A stretch of 44,671 bases of DNA from contig JAKLPV010000146.1 of the NCBI GenBank assembly GCA_022013685.1, positions 1 to 44,671 on the forward strand, given 5' to 3'. Origin of the DNA: Anaerolineae bacterium. Lineage in GTDB: Bacteria; Chloroflexota; Anaerolineae; Anaerolineales; Villigracilaceae. The position numbers and the translations under genes are program-made. This document shows, one piece after another, positions 25,021-35,163 of the stretch. The notes beneath the pieces are model-generated. The model saw only the letters and a program-made list of their open reading frames with translations, had not been told where the DNA came from and ran no database searches. Position 1 is the stretch's first letter; each line of letters begins with the position of its first letter.

Positions 25021-25419
25021 TTATTGGTTGCTGGCCTGGATGACGATCAGTTCCGGGCCGCAATGCGGACATTCACAACTCGAACCCGGTGAAATATTGG
25101 TCAATGCGTCCACACTGCTGAGGGGCAGGCCGCTCAAGACAGCGGCATCCCGCACCAGGGCAAGGATACCCATGTCTTTCAGGCGGTAATAAACATAACG
25201 CCCCTCGCGGCGGTCTTGCAAGATGTCGGCTTTACGCAGCGCCATGAGGTGTTGGGATATATAGGCCTGACGCCAGCCAAGAATGGCTTCGAGATGACAC
25301 ACGCAGGCTTCACTTCGCCCGATGGAAAGCAGGATGGCAATACGCGCAGGCGGACTAATCACCTGCAATACATCGGCTATTTTTTCAGATAGTTCTGGAA
25401 TGGTTACATTCGTGCTCAT
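25021..25419 (-). CDS. arsR: ArsR-family arsenic-sensing repressor
   Basis: Controls the arsenic operon; arsenite release is expected to derepress it. The 132-residue protein has a winged-helix fold. Cys39 and Cys41 lie in EACVCHLE, the arsenite site of ArsR. The recognition helix is RQAYISQHLMALRKADIL, followed by the wing RREGRYVYYRL. A C-terminal CECPHC adds further thiols that may help bind the metalloid. The ATG at 25419 is preferred over upstream codons because a -10-like box and the operator dyad end just before it. Confidence 0.92.
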   Translation of the reverse strand: MSTNVTIPELSEKIADVLQVISPPARIAILLSIGRSEACVCHLEAILGWRQAYISQHLMALRKADILQDRREGRYVYYRLKDMGILALVRDAAVLSGLPLSSVDALTNISPGSSCECPHCGPELIVIQASNQ

Positions 25420-25441
25420 GAATGTATTGTACAACATATTC
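25420..25441 (-). promoter_or_regulatory. ArsR operator overlapping a leaderless-type promoter
   Basis: The 22-base near-palindrome GAATaTgTTGTACAAtAcATTC has mismatches at two symmetric positions. The minus-strand -10-like TACAAT (25431-25426) lies in its centre and ends six bases before the arsR ATG, so repressor binding would block transcription directly. Confidence 0.6.
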
Positions 25442-25522
25442 TTTTTTTTGAATATGACAGGTGTCATTCATTAAAAAGATGTTTGTCACCCAAAAGCGTT
25501 GGCCGCTCGCACAAAAAACTAA

Positions 25523-28500
25523 TTACGAATCCATCCCCGATGCGCCAAGTTTCACCACCCCGTTTTCGGCTTTTTTGCCGTTTACGAACATCTCGTATCT
25601 TTTGGCCCGGCCTTCTTGGATACCTTTGACAACAATATGATACTTCTCAGCGCCAAAAACATAATCGACTTCAAAACCACTCCACTCGATAGGAATACAG
25701 GGTGAGATATGGAGTTCGTCGCCTCGTTTGCGAATGCCGAGGATCTGTTCGATCCCCAGCCGGTACATCCAACTGGCAGAACCGGTGTACCACGTCCAGC
25801 CGCCGCGCCCATTAAATGGGGCCACACTGTATACATCAGCAGCCACGACATAGGGTTCCACGCGGTAACGCTGAATTTTTTCAGGTAAATCGGTGTGATA
25901 GATGGGATTAATCAGCCGAAATAATTCTGCCGCGCGCTCATTTTCACCCAATTGAGCGAAGGCCCAGATCGTCCACAGCGCGGCATGAGTATATTGCCCG
26001 CCGTTCTCTCGAATACCTGGCGGGTAGCCCTTGATATAGCCAGGATCGCGCGCAATACGCTCAAATGGTGGATTAAAAAGCTGGACCAAACCGTCCTCAT
26101 GTCGAACAAGCTGACGGTAGACCGATTGCATGGCTGTCCTGGCGCGCGCCGAGTCTGCCGCCCCCGAGATGACAGCCCACGATTGGGCAATCGAATCGAT
26201 CTGGCATTCGCTGTTCGCAGCTGAGCCAAGCGGTTCGCCATCGTCGAAGAAAGCGCGCAAATACCACTCGCCATCCCAGGCATTTGCCTCGAGCGCCAGG
26301 CGGAACTCTTCCGCCTGGGCGCGGAGAATATCCATTTTTTCCTTGTCCCCATACGAATCGCAAATTTCAGCAAAATTTGTCAGCGCGGCGTGGATGAACC
26401 AGCCCAGCCAAACGCTCTCTCCCTGGCCGCCTTTGCCGACACGGCTCAAGCCATCGTTCCAGTCGTGCGCACCAATCAGGGGAAGGTTGTGCGCGCCACG
26501 GGTAATGCCCTTCTCCAGGGCGCGCAGGCAGTGTTCATATAATGTGCCGCTCTGGGTTGAGAAGAATTGTCCGTAGCGTTCGTGTTCACCTTTTTCCAAC
26601 GGCTCACCTGAAAGGTAGGGAATCTGCTCATTCAAAATAGCAGTGTCGCCGGTGGCCTGAACATAATGGGCCGTCACGAACGGCAGCCAGAGCAGGTTAT
26701 CTGAACAACGCGTGCGGATGCCGCGTCCTAGCGGAGGGTGCCACCAGTGCAAAACGTCGCCTTGCTCGAACTGGTGAGCGGCAGCCCTGAGGATGTGTTT
26801 GCGCGCATCAGCCGGCAGACTGTAGACAAGCGCCATCGCATCCTGCAACTGGTCGCGGAACCCGAAGGCGCCGCTGGACTGATAGAACGCTGTTCGGCCC
26901 CAGATGCGACAGGCCAGCGATTGGTAAAGCAGCCAGCGATTCAGCAGAATATCAAAGGCCGGTTCAGGAGTCCTGATTTGGATCTGGCCAAGAATATCGT
27001 CCCAGAATGCGGCCAGGCTGTCCCAGGCCAATTGTACGTTGCTGAAATCCTGATAATGGCGGATAAGCTGCTCGGCTTCGGCCCGGTCAGCTCCCTGGCC
27101 GAGCAGGAAGGTGACCTCCTTTTCGGCGCCCGGTTCAAGCCAGAGCAAGGATTGCACCGCTGCGCAGGGGTCTGCGCCAGGGCTGATGTTGGGGGTTATG
27201 CCAACCCGCTCAAGCGCGGCCGGACAGGCATAAGAACCGTGCCGCCCTAAAAACTCAGCGCGATCAGTGGTCACGCCGTGAATTTCGCGGGTAGCCGCCA
27301 GGAAGGCCACCCGCTGGCCGTAGTCGGTGTTATAGGGGTTGCGCGCCAGTAAGGCAAACTGGCTGGATGCAAATTCCGGGATGATATGAGGCGCGCTTTC
27401 TTCACGCGTAGTACCCAGCACCCACTCCGCGTAATAGGTGGTTGTGATACGGCGCATACGAGAGGTTGTATTCTTGATTCGCAGCTGAATCACTTTAACC
27501 GGTTTGGTGGGGACGGCAAATACCCGCAAGCTTTGTTCCAGGCCGTGGCTCGCGTTCGCAAAGATGGAATACCCTGCCCCATGGGTGATGCGGTAGGTCG
27601 TTTCGGCGCGCGCCGGCAGGGGTGTAGGAGTCCAGACCTGGCCGGTGTCTTCGTCGCGCAAGTACAGCACCTCGGCAGGTGTATCGCTCACCGGGTCGTT
27701 GGTCCAGGGAGTCAGACGGTTTTCGCCGCTATTGTGCGCCCAGGTGCAGCCAAAACCGCTCTCCGAAACCAGAAAACCAAACTCAGGCGTGGCGATCACA
27801 TTGCACCACGGCGCAGGGGTCCAGTCACCGGGGCGCAGGTTGATGATGTATTCGCGGCCGTCCGGGGTAAAGCCTCCCAGCCCATTGTCAAAGAGCAGGT
27901 CAGGGGGGCGGTCGAAGCGGACAGAATCAGGCTCGGGAACAGGCAATGCCGGTTGAACGGAAACAAATCGCGGCAGGCGCACAGGTTGGGCATCCAGTTT
28001 ATCCAACTGACGTTCGAGCAGGCCATTTTCACCATCCAGCACCACACGGGCAACACTGGCAAGCAGGGCGCGTTCGGCCTCACTCATCTGGTCTTCGCGT
28101 AAAACAAAAATGCCGCCGCGCTGGTTCACCAGGCTTTGACTGGCGGTCCGCTCCAGCAGGCGGCCAATTTGCCCGCTGTAATCATTGTCGTAACTGGTTT
28201 CGCGGCGATTTAAAATAACCAGGTCGATCATCAATCCGCGCCGCCGCCAGTATGTATGGGCTTGCAGCAATTCAGCAAGCAGTTCAATATCGCTGTCAGT
28301 CTTCAGGCGCACCAGAAGGATCGGGTAATCGCCGCTGATCGAAAACGACCATAAGCCCGGCTGGCTGAGTGTGTTTGACCCCAGGGTTGCCGCATCAGCG
28401 CGCAAGGGCAGGCAGGGATATAGCAAGGCCGAGAGTAGTTTTTGGATGCGCACAATTTTCATTGAATCAAGCGACAGGTAGGCCAGTTCACGAGCTGATT

Positions 28501-31500
28501 CAGAAAAAGCTTCTTCGATTGCGCGGGAGATGCGTGACCAACGCCGGTAACGCCTCGCCAGGTCTATGGCTTCTTTGCGCGTGACGGCCGCCAGGGTAAT
28601 AAAGGCAAGATGGACTGTCTCATATGGCAACAGGTCAAGCTGCACCTGCATGGCGCAAATGGGATCGAGCGTCGCCAAACGGATCCCATCCAACGGAACG
28701 GTTTGCTCTTTGGTAGCATCCCTGGCCGGACCGGGAGGGCGTATGAGTTTAAAAGCTGGTTTGCGCGCTGAACCGCCGCGCCCGAGGAAACGCGCCCGGT
28801 CGGTTTGGATGCCGCTGAGAACAATATTTTCCTGACTGCCTGCCACAAAATGAACCACATAAACTGCTTTCTCGTTTGCCGAGCGCGGGCGGCGGCGGAA
28901 AAGCAACAGGTTTTCTTTGGGAATATACTCACTTTCGATGAACAACTTATTGAAGGCCGGATGTCGCCGGTCGGTGCTTTGCGGCGCAAGCACCATTTCG
29001 GCGTAACTGGTAAGCGCCAGTTGCCGCGCGGCATCTCCATGATTGGTAATATTGACCTGGCGAATTTCCACATCATCATCGGCAGCGATAGCGATTGTCG
29101 TGTTCATCGAAATATCGCCTTCGCGGCGCTCGAATACAACTTTGTGAGGATGAAAATTCACTTTCCCGGTCTGTGCGGGTTTGCCAATCGGCTGGTGCGC
29201 AACAGACCAAAGGCTGCCGTCCTGGCGGTCTTGTACGTAAATCCAGGTTCCCAGGGCATCGAAAGTCGGGTCTGCCCGCCAGCGTGTCAGGTCGACATGC
29301 CCCCAACTGCTGAACCCGGTTCCGGCAGCAGTGATAAGCAAATTGTAATGACCGTTGGTCAGCGTGTGTACTTGTGGATATGGCGCAGCAGGAGAAACTT
29401 CCCAAGGTTCGACCGAAATCGAACCCAGGCTAATGTTCATGTCGCGCACCTCCTGCGGATGAGGGCGTTCGGTCGGGGCGCGGGTTGGGACTCGTTCCTG
29501 AAGCAGGAGTTCGACGCCTTTGATGCGCGGATCGCTATGCAAACGGAGAACCATGCTTTTGCCAAAGCGGTTCGCAAGCGTCAGCAAGATCATGCCCTGA
29601 TGGTGAGCCATGTAGGTGCGCACCCGCGCATATTCCACACCTGCGCCGAGCCGTTCCGGGGTAAAGTCAACCGATTCGTAAAGCCCGTACAAGCCGAACA
29701 TTTGCAGGCTGGCAAAATTGTCGAGGTTTTCCAAAACTGCCCGCGGCGCAATCGGGAGCGCCAGCACGGAAGCATAAGGCGTGACCACCAGGTCTTCAGA
29801 AAGCCCGCGCTTGTAGCCCAACTTTGGCGCGCCAAAAGCGCGGTATTGGTAGGTCTGGTTGGCATCGAAGTGATAATAGCTGGATTCGGAAATGCCCCAG
29901 CACGGCAATTTTTTCTGGCGGGCGTAATCCCGCTGATGCTCGACCGCAGCATAACAGCTCTGATGAAGGAGCGTTTCGGGATAGCTCTCCACCAACAGCA
30001 TGGGCATCAGATATTCAAACATTGTGCCGCTCCAGGAAAGCAGGGCGCGCGTACTGTCTACGCGGGTGAGCGGGCGCGCAAGGTGCAGCCAGTGACTCTG
30101 CGGCACATCACCTGCTGCGATTGCATACAGGCTGGCGATGCGACACTCAGAAGCAAGCAAATCGTAATAGTTGGGGTCAAGTTGGCCTGTCTCGACGTTG
30201 TAGCCAATGTGGAAGACCTGGCGGCCAGACTCATATAGAAACCCAAAATGCATCGCATTGAGATAGGAATTAATTCTTCCGATCAAGTTTGTAAATTCTG
30301 CAAGCATTTCTTCGGCGGTTGCGCTGGCAGCTTGCAATTCCTGTGAAAACTTTTCAGCCCAGGCCAGAACTTCATGGTCCGAAGTAAAAAACTTCATCAA
30401 AACATCGAGTTTCTCCAGCGCCCGCGCGCAAACATCCGGAATATCCTGCAAGGGCGGGCAAAATACGAAGGTGCGCTGCAAGCCGTCCCAAGCCGCTACG
30501 AACTCAGGATCAACAACCAGCCTGGCAGCGATCGAGGGCGGCGCAGCACCCAGGGTCAATGCCCAGGGGTGGAGAACCTGTAAAGTACGCCGTATCCCCT
30601 GCAGGTGGCTGCGCAGACGGTCGGCCCAGGTGTAGAGCGTTTGAAGCGTAAGCGGGTCAATTTGTTCAGACGAAAATTCGACCAATTCCACGAGCAGTTT
30701 TTCGATACCGGCGCGCTCGTCATCCAAAAGATGTTTGAGCATTTCCGGCGAACACACGCGGACATTGAGCAAGCCTTCAGCATGGCCGCGCACAGTGCTG
30801 ATAGCCGCGCGCAGCCTGGCAGCGGATTCGCCAAACTGAGCCTGTTCAATGGCATCCATCAGCACATCGATCGTATCCAGCAAACCTTTCCAATTGACAA
30901 CCGGCTGGCCAGCGACTTCGTGGCAGCCCTGGCGCAGCGCAACCAGGCTGGCGGCGAAGTTGCCGCTATCCACCGTGGAAACATAGCGAGGCGGGAGAGG
31001 CGTCAGCGTGCGTGTATCGTACCAATTGAGCAGGTGCCCGCGCACTTTTTCGAGCGCATCCAGGCTGTCAAAAGCATTCGATAAGCGCAAGGCCAGCTCC
31101 TGGGTATTGATATAGCCCAGGTCATAAGCTGCCAGCGTGGAAAGCAGCATCAGCCCAATATTCGTGGGCGACGTGCTGTGCGCCACAGCGCCACGCGGCT
31201 CTTCCTGGAAATGATCGGGGGGCAGCCAATGGTCTTCGGGCGTGACAAAGTGCTCAAAATACAACCACGTCGAACGGGCCAGCAAACGCAAACGTTGCTC
31301 CTCCGTCGCGGTTAGTTTTTGAACGGCGCGTTTCCTCGGGCGGCTGATAAGTGTAGCAACCACAGGCGACGCCATCCACGCAATCACAAGCGGCAGCGCC
31401 AGAGGCAGCAAGTGTGAGGGGCGTACAACACTGATCCCCAACAGGAGTCCACCGCCCAGGAATACCGCCCAGACCATTTCGTCCCAGGCAACCCTGAACT

Positions 31501-34069
31501 TAAGTTCGCGCCCAAAAGCGCTGATCGTGTGCGCGGCTGTCACCCATTGCAGCAAGCGTTTACGGGTAAATAGCAACCGCACCAGGGTGGAACCAATAGC
31601 ATCAGCGTTGATAAAGGCGCGGTGTGGCAGGAAAACCATCTCAAGCAGAACGCGCAGGGCCGCCTGCCGAAAAGGCTGCGCGCTGGTTTCGGGGAAATCT
31701 CCCTTGTGGCGTCTCATGCTATCGAATACCCCGCTCAACACCGCCAGCAAGTACATGCCAAAGGCCAATATTTCCCATAGAATCGTATTACCAGGAATAA
31801 ACAACCAGCCAAACACCAGCATCACCAGCACTGCGCCAGGTACCAGGCTGCGGCGCATATTGTCCAACATCTTCCAGCGGTCGATCATCGAAAAATCGCT
31901 TTTAATTTTATTCCCTGACTGATCGGGAACATATCGGCCCAGCCAGGGCAGCAACTGCCAGTCGCCGCGCACCCAGCGGTGAGTGCGGTGAGATTGCGCC
32001 AGGTAATGGGTCGGGTAGTCTTCAAATAAAACCACATCTGTAACCAGCCCGCAGCGCCCGTGGATTCCTTCAAACAGGTCGTGACTCAAGATGGCATTGT
32101 CAGGCACATGTCCACGCAGGCAGCGCTCAAAAGAGGCTGCATCGTAAATGCCTTTGCCGACATAACTGCCTTCGCCAAAGAGATCATGATAGACATCCGA
32201 CACCGCGCGGGTATAAAGGTCAAGTACCGTGTCGCCAGAATAGACACGCGTAAAGAGCGACTGGTTCGCCATAACCGGGCGCACCTGAACGCGCGGCTGC
32301 AAAACAACATAGCCGCGCGTCACCTGTCCACCAGCATCGAATTCAGCGCGATTAAGTGGGTGCGCCAAAGTACCCACCAGCCGGCGCGCGCTTTCACGGG
32401 GCAAAATCGTATCGGTGTCAAGCGTGATCACAAAGCGCGCGCCCCGCAAAAAGTCCAGATCGCCTTCCTGAACAACAAACCCGGTCTTTTCGCCCCTCAA
32501 CAGCGCATTAAATTCAGTCAGTTTTCCACGCTTTCGTTCCCAACCCATCCAGCAATTCTCGCGCGGATTCCATTTCCGTTCACGGTGAAACAGGTAAAAC
32601 GGGCGGCGCATTTTCTGCCCATAGCGGGTGTTCAGCCGGTTGACCCCGGCAAGCGCTGCTTCCACCAGGCGCTCATCTCCAGGCAGCGTTTTTTGGGAGG
32701 CGTCTGTGAAATCGGTCAACAATGCAAAGCCGAAATTAGGGTCTTCATTGCCAAGATAGTGCAGTTCAAGCTGGCCCAGGAGCGCGGTCACTTCGCTCTC
32801 ATTTCTCAACAGCGCCGGGATAACGATCATCGTGCGATATTCAGCCGGGACGCCGGTTTTGAAATCCAATTTGGGAAGAACCCTTGGCGGGAGAATGCGG
32901 ACGACAAGCCAATTAACCAGTCCCACCGCCAGCGAGGAAACGGGTAGCGCAGCCAGGATTGCCGCGATCAAAACCGCCCCGAAGCCTATCCCCGCTACCA
33001 AAGCGTAAGCAAACGCAACGGAGATCAAACCCGCTGTCAGCGCCGCAATACTTCCCAAATAAACCGCTTCAGCATAACGATACAACCAGCGACGCGCGCG
33101 CAAAGCCAACGGCGCTCGAAAACTTAAACGCGCCTCGAGTTGCCGGCGGCCCTCATCTATTAAAAAATAGCCGACGTGATTGGTTTTCCCCCGGTCTGTT
33201 TCGCGGGCAAGCTCGATGAGCGTGTGAGCAATCTGAATTTCAGAGAATGGGCAGTTTTGGGCAAGCTCTTCGATTGCGCTGTGATAACTGCTGTGCGTAA
33301 CGCTGTCCATGCCTTCATAAACCTGGGCTGGATCCTGGCGCAGGATTTTTTCAACAGGGCTGGTTGTATCGAAGAAGGTTTTCCAATTCTGTGTCGCCAG
33401 CAGGCGCAAGCTAAGGATTCCGGCAGCGACAAAACTTTCTTCGGCGGGCAATGCCAGGGTCGAGTAGGAAAGCCCAAAATCTTGAGCATTGTCTGTCGGC
33501 AGATCGCAGGGTGGGGACGGGAAATCCCGTTCAACCGGGACAATGAGTTCCAGACCGTCGGCAATCAACTCCAGCGAAGCCAGGCGCAGCATAACCGGGA
33601 ATGCCCACAACTCGCCGGTGGTCAACGGGCAACTTTCCTGGTGCGCCTGGATGAAACTGACAAGCTGGCCGGCTTCAAGGCGATTACGGCTGTAACGAGC
33701 CAGCGCCAGGGCCAAAACCCAGATGCGCGCCTGTCCGCCAATCTTTGGCAAGCGCCGGTAGTATTGGGCAGGCAGGTCCTCTTCAACCTGGCGCAGGGCC
33801 TGCTCTATCACATAGTAATTATCGAGTAACCATTCTGCCGCCTGCGGAACAACGGTCTTGGTTTCAATCGCCCCTTCAAAGTGGCGACGCGCGGCTTGCA
33901 TGTAGCGGCCAAGCGCCCGCAGGCGCTGCGGAATGAAAAATTTGCCTTGCCGGGGAACTGCTTCAGAAAAGATGCGCGCAAGATCGACGGCCAGTTCTTC
34001 CAGTTGGTCGCGGGCGGCAACAGACGGAGCGCTTTGCCCCTGCCGGCCAACGGCTATTTTATTGAGCAT
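25523..34069 (-). CDS. ndvB: Cyclic beta-1,2-glucan synthase (NdvB/ChvB type)
   Basis: Makes cyclic beta-1,2-glucan from UDP-glucose at the inner membrane; such rings act in osmoprotection and envelope function. The full-size product (2848 residues) has the known domain order. An N-terminal soluble part is followed by membrane helices at about 335-395. The glycosyltransferase-84 domain has TLDTDT (549-554) and HRTHRWVRGDWQ (694-705). Further helices lie at about 745-910, then a glucoamylase-like domain (ESSYYHFDANQTYQYRAFG), then beta-sandwich segments. The C-terminal GH94 phosphorylase-type domain has its catalytic-type Asp in GAHDWNDGLSRVG near residue 2535. It follows the stress protein gene after one base, so the two are co-transcribed. 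Confidence 0.95.
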   Translation of the reverse strand: MLNKIAVGRQGQSAPSVAARDQLEELAVDLARIFSEAVPRQGKFFIPQRLRALGRYMQAARRHFEGAIETKTVVPQAAEWLLDNYYVIEQALRQVEEDLPAQYYRRLPKIGGQARIWVLALALARYSRNRLEAGQLVSFIQAHQESCPLTTGELWAFPVMLRLASLELIADGLELIVPVERDFPSPPCDLPTDNAQDFGLSYSTLALPAEESFVAAGILSLRLLATQNWKTFFDTTSPVEKILRQDPAQVYEGMDSVTHSSYHSAIEELAQNCPFSEIQIAHTLIELARETDRGKTNHVGYFLIDEGRRQLEARLSFRAPLALRARRWLYRYAEAVYLGSIAALTAGLISVAFAYALVAGIGFGAVLIAAILAALPVSSLAVGLVNWLVVRILPPRVLPKLDFKTGVPAEYRTMIVIPALLRNESEVTALLGQLELHYLGNEDPNFGFALLTDFTDASQKTLPGDERLVEAALAGVNRLNTRYGQKMRRPFYLFHRERKWNPRENCWMGWERKRGKLTEFNALLRGEKTGFVVQEGDLDFLRGARFVITLDTDTILPRESARRLVGTLAHPLNRAEFDAGGQVTRGYVVLQPRVQVRPVMANQSLFTRVYSGDTVLDLYTRAVSDVYHDLFGEGSYVGKGIYDAASFERCLRGHVPDNAILSHDLFEGIHGRCGLVTDVVLFEDYPTHYLAQSHRTHRWVRGDWQLLPWLGRYVPDQSGNKIKSDFSMIDRWKMLDNMRRSLVPGAVLVMLVFGWLFIPGNTILWEILAFGMYLLAVLSGVFDSMRRHKGDFPETSAQPFRQAALRVLLEMVFLPHRAFINADAIGSTLVRLLFTRKRLLQWVTAAHTISAFGRELKFRVAWDEMVWAVFLGGGLLLGISVVRPSHLLPLALPLVIAWMASPVVATLISRPRKRAVQKLTATEEQRLRLLARSTWLYFEHFVTPEDHWLPPDHFQEEPRGAVAHSTSPTNIGLMLLSTLAAYDLGYINTQELALRLSNAFDSLDALEKVRGHLLNWYDTRTLTPLPPRYVSTVDSGNFAASLVALRQGCHEVAGQPVVNWKGLLDTIDVLMDAIEQAQFGESAARLRAAISTVRGHAEGLLNVRVCSPEMLKHLLDDERAGIEKLLVELVEFSSEQIDPLTLQTLYTWADRLRSHLQGIRRTLQVLHPWALTLGAAPPSIAARLVVDPEFVAAWDGLQRTFVFCPPLQDIPDVCARALEKLDVLMKFFTSDHEVLAWAEKFSQELQAASATAEEMLAEFTNLIGRINSYLNAMHFGFLYESGRQVFHIGYNVETGQLDPNYYDLLASECRIASLYAIAAGDVPQSHWLHLARPLTRVDSTRALLSWSGTMFEYLMPMLLVESYPETLLHQSCYAAVEHQRDYARQKKLPCWGISESSYYHFDANQTYQYRAFGAPKLGYKRGLSEDLVVTPYASVLALPIAPRAVLENLDNFASLQMFGLYGLYESVDFTPERLGAGVEYARVRTYMAHHQGMILLTLANRFGKSMVLRLHSDPRIKGVELLLQERVPTRAPTERPHPQEVRDMNISLGSISVEPWEVSPAAPYPQVHTLTNGHYNLLITAAGTGFSSWGHVDLTRWRADPTFDALGTWIYVQDRQDGSLWSVAHQPIGKPAQTGKVNFHPHKVVFERREGDISMNTTIAIAADDDVEIRQVNITNHGDAARQLALTSYAEMVLAPQSTDRRHPAFNKLFIESEYIPKENLLLFRRRPRSANEKAVYVVHFVAGSQENIVLSGIQTDRARFLGRGGSARKPAFKLIRPPGPARDATKEQTVPLDGIRLATLDPICAMQVQLDLLPYETVHLAFITLAAVTRKEAIDLARRYRRWSRISRAIEEAFSESARELAYLSLDSMKIVRIQKLLSALLYPCLPLRADAATLGSNTLSQPGLWSFSISGDYPILLVRLKTDSDIELLAELLQAHTYWRRRGLMIDLVILNRRETSYDNDYSGQIGRLLERTASQSLVNQRGGIFVLREDQMSEAERALLASVARVVLDGENGLLERQLDKLDAQPVRLPRFVSVQPALPVPEPDSVRFDRPPDLLFDNGLGGFTPDGREYIINLRPGDWTPAPWCNVIATPEFGFLVSESGFGCTWAHNSGENRLTPWTNDPVSDTPAEVLYLRDEDTGQVWTPTPLPARAETTYRITHGAGYSIFANASHGLEQSLRVFAVPTKPVKVIQLRIKNTTSRMRRITTTYYAEWVLGTTREESAPHIIPEFASSQFALLARNPYNTDYGQRVAFLAATREIHGVTTDRAEFLGRHGSYACPAALERVGITPNISPGADPCAAVQSLLWLEPGAEKEVTFLLGQGADRAEAEQLIRHYQDFSNVQLAWDSLAAFWDDILGQIQIRTPEPAFDILLNRWLLYQSLACRIWGRTAFYQSSGAFGFRDQLQDAMALVYSLPADARKHILRAAAHQFEQGDVLHWWHPPLGRGIRTRCSDNLLWLPFVTAHYVQATGDTAILNEQIPYLSGEPLEKGEHERYGQFFSTQSGTLYEHCLRALEKGITRGAHNLPLIGAHDWNDGLSRVGKGGQGESVWLGWFIHAALTNFAEICDSYGDKEKMDILRAQAEEFRLALEANAWDGEWYLRAFFDDGEPLGSAANSECQIDSIAQSWAVISGAADSARARTAMQSVYRQLVRHEDGLVQLFNPPFERIARDPGYIKGYPPGIRENGGQYTHAALWTIWAFAQLGENERAAELFRLINPIYHTDLPEKIQRYRVEPYVVAADVYSVAPFNGRGGWTWYTGSASWMYRLGIEQILGIRKRGDELHISPCIPIEWSGFEVDYVFGAEKYHIVVKGIQEGRAKRYEMFVNGKKAENGVVKLGASGMDS

Positions 34070-34070
34070 T

Positions 34071-35036
34071 TCAATGCCCCCAGGTTTCGCGCGCCGCCAA
34101 TTCCGCCTCGGTCTGCTTTACTTCATCGCTTGCCAGGTCTTGCATGATTAGCAATGCTGTCGTTCCGTAAGCAATAAAACTCGTGGCAACACTGCCATAC
34201 GCAAAACGCGGGTCACCAGAGCGGCCATGGGCAACCAGCATCACCAGGTCTGCGCCTGATTCAGCCACCATGTCGTGCAGGGCGCTAATGACGTTATCCC
34301 CGGCGTGGAGACGGGTTTGCAAGTCTATACCCTGTGGCGCAAACTGCGCAGTCAGTTGCTCGAAATAATGACGGGCAATTTGCACATTTCGATCTGAAAT
34401 ACGCGCAATGGTTTCAATTTCTTCTTCCGAAAGGGGAAAACGATTAATAAACCCCGGCTTGCGAACAACCGTCCCGATTGTAAAGTGGGCGTTAAAAAAT
34501 TGCGCCATAGCCGTTGCCAGAGGCAGGATATATTCGGAACGCGGGGAACAATCAAGGCCAACAAACAGGTGGCGGTAACGCAAGTCTCTTAATTCGATAC
34601 GGGATATTTTATAAGCGCGCACCAACAAGATGGATTTGTAAGAACGCAGGATAATTTTCTGCACCACACCGCTAACATTCCACCCGCTCAATCCGCTGCG
34701 CCCGTGCGAACTTAAGGCGATCAGGTCGATGGCATTGTTGATGGCATAGTCGATAATATATTCAGCAGATTGGCCTTCGCCGATAACGCTTTCAATCAAC
34801 ACGCCCGAGCCGGTTAGAAGCACGCTGACCTTTTCGAGATAGGCCGCGCCTTCGCGTTTCTTAATTTGCCATTCCAATGGATCAATCGTAAGGCTGCCAG
34901 TGGATTTCGATGGACGTTCGAGAACGTGAAGTAGGGTGATACGGGCATTGTTTGCGAGGGCAATTGCCATGGCATGGGGCAGGACGCACTCGGCCAACGA
35001 AGAACCATCGAGAGGCACAAGGATATGTCTTATCAT
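34071..35036 (-). CDS. Universal stress protein with two UspA domains
   Basis: A 321-residue protein of two tandem UspA domains (about 1-145 and 155-310), the first starting IRHILVPLDGSSLAE. Each has the ATP-binding-type end motif: HGRSGLSGWNVSGVVQ and HGRSGDPRFAYGSVATSF. Such proteins bind ATP and modulate stress tolerance. The ATG at 35036 follows GGGAGGAAGACA and is better than a site six codons upstream. The glucan synthase gene begins one base after the stop, so a stress-linked role for the glucan is likely. Confidence 0.92.
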   Translation of the reverse strand: MIRHILVPLDGSSLAECVLPHAMAIALANNARITLLHVLERPSKSTGSLTIDPLEWQIKKREGAAYLEKVSVLLTGSGVLIESVIGEGQSAEYIIDYAINNAIDLIALSSHGRSGLSGWNVSGVVQKIILRSYKSILLVRAYKISRIELRDLRYRHLFVGLDCSPRSEYILPLATAMAQFFNAHFTIGTVVRKPGFINRFPLSEEEIETIARISDRNVQIARHYFEQLTAQFAPQGIDLQTRLHAGDNVISALHDMVAESGADLVMLVAHGRSGDPRFAYGSVATSFIAYGTTALLIMQDLASDEVKQTEAELAARETWGH

Positions 35037-35101
35037 TGTCTTCCTCCCGCACACGGTATTACAACAGTAAGAATGCTATGAATACACGCTGCTACACTAC
35101 T

Positions 35102-35130
35102 ATCATACAAAAATATCCGCCATAAGGCAA
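35102..35130 (-). promoter_or_regulatory. Promoter of the usp-glucan synthase operon
   Basis: Minus-strand -35 TTGCCT (35130-35125), 17-base spacer, -10 TATGAT (35107-35102), about 65 bases before the usp start codon. Confidence 0.7.
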
Positions 35131-35163
35131 GTTACCGAGGCAATTCATCCCCCAAATGGCGGA

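Noticed and set aside
28805..30238. Open plus-strand frame of 477 codons
   Set aside because: It lies antisense to the well-supported glucan synthase; its product has no recognisable domain and it lacks a ribosome site, so it is a shadow of GC-biased codons.
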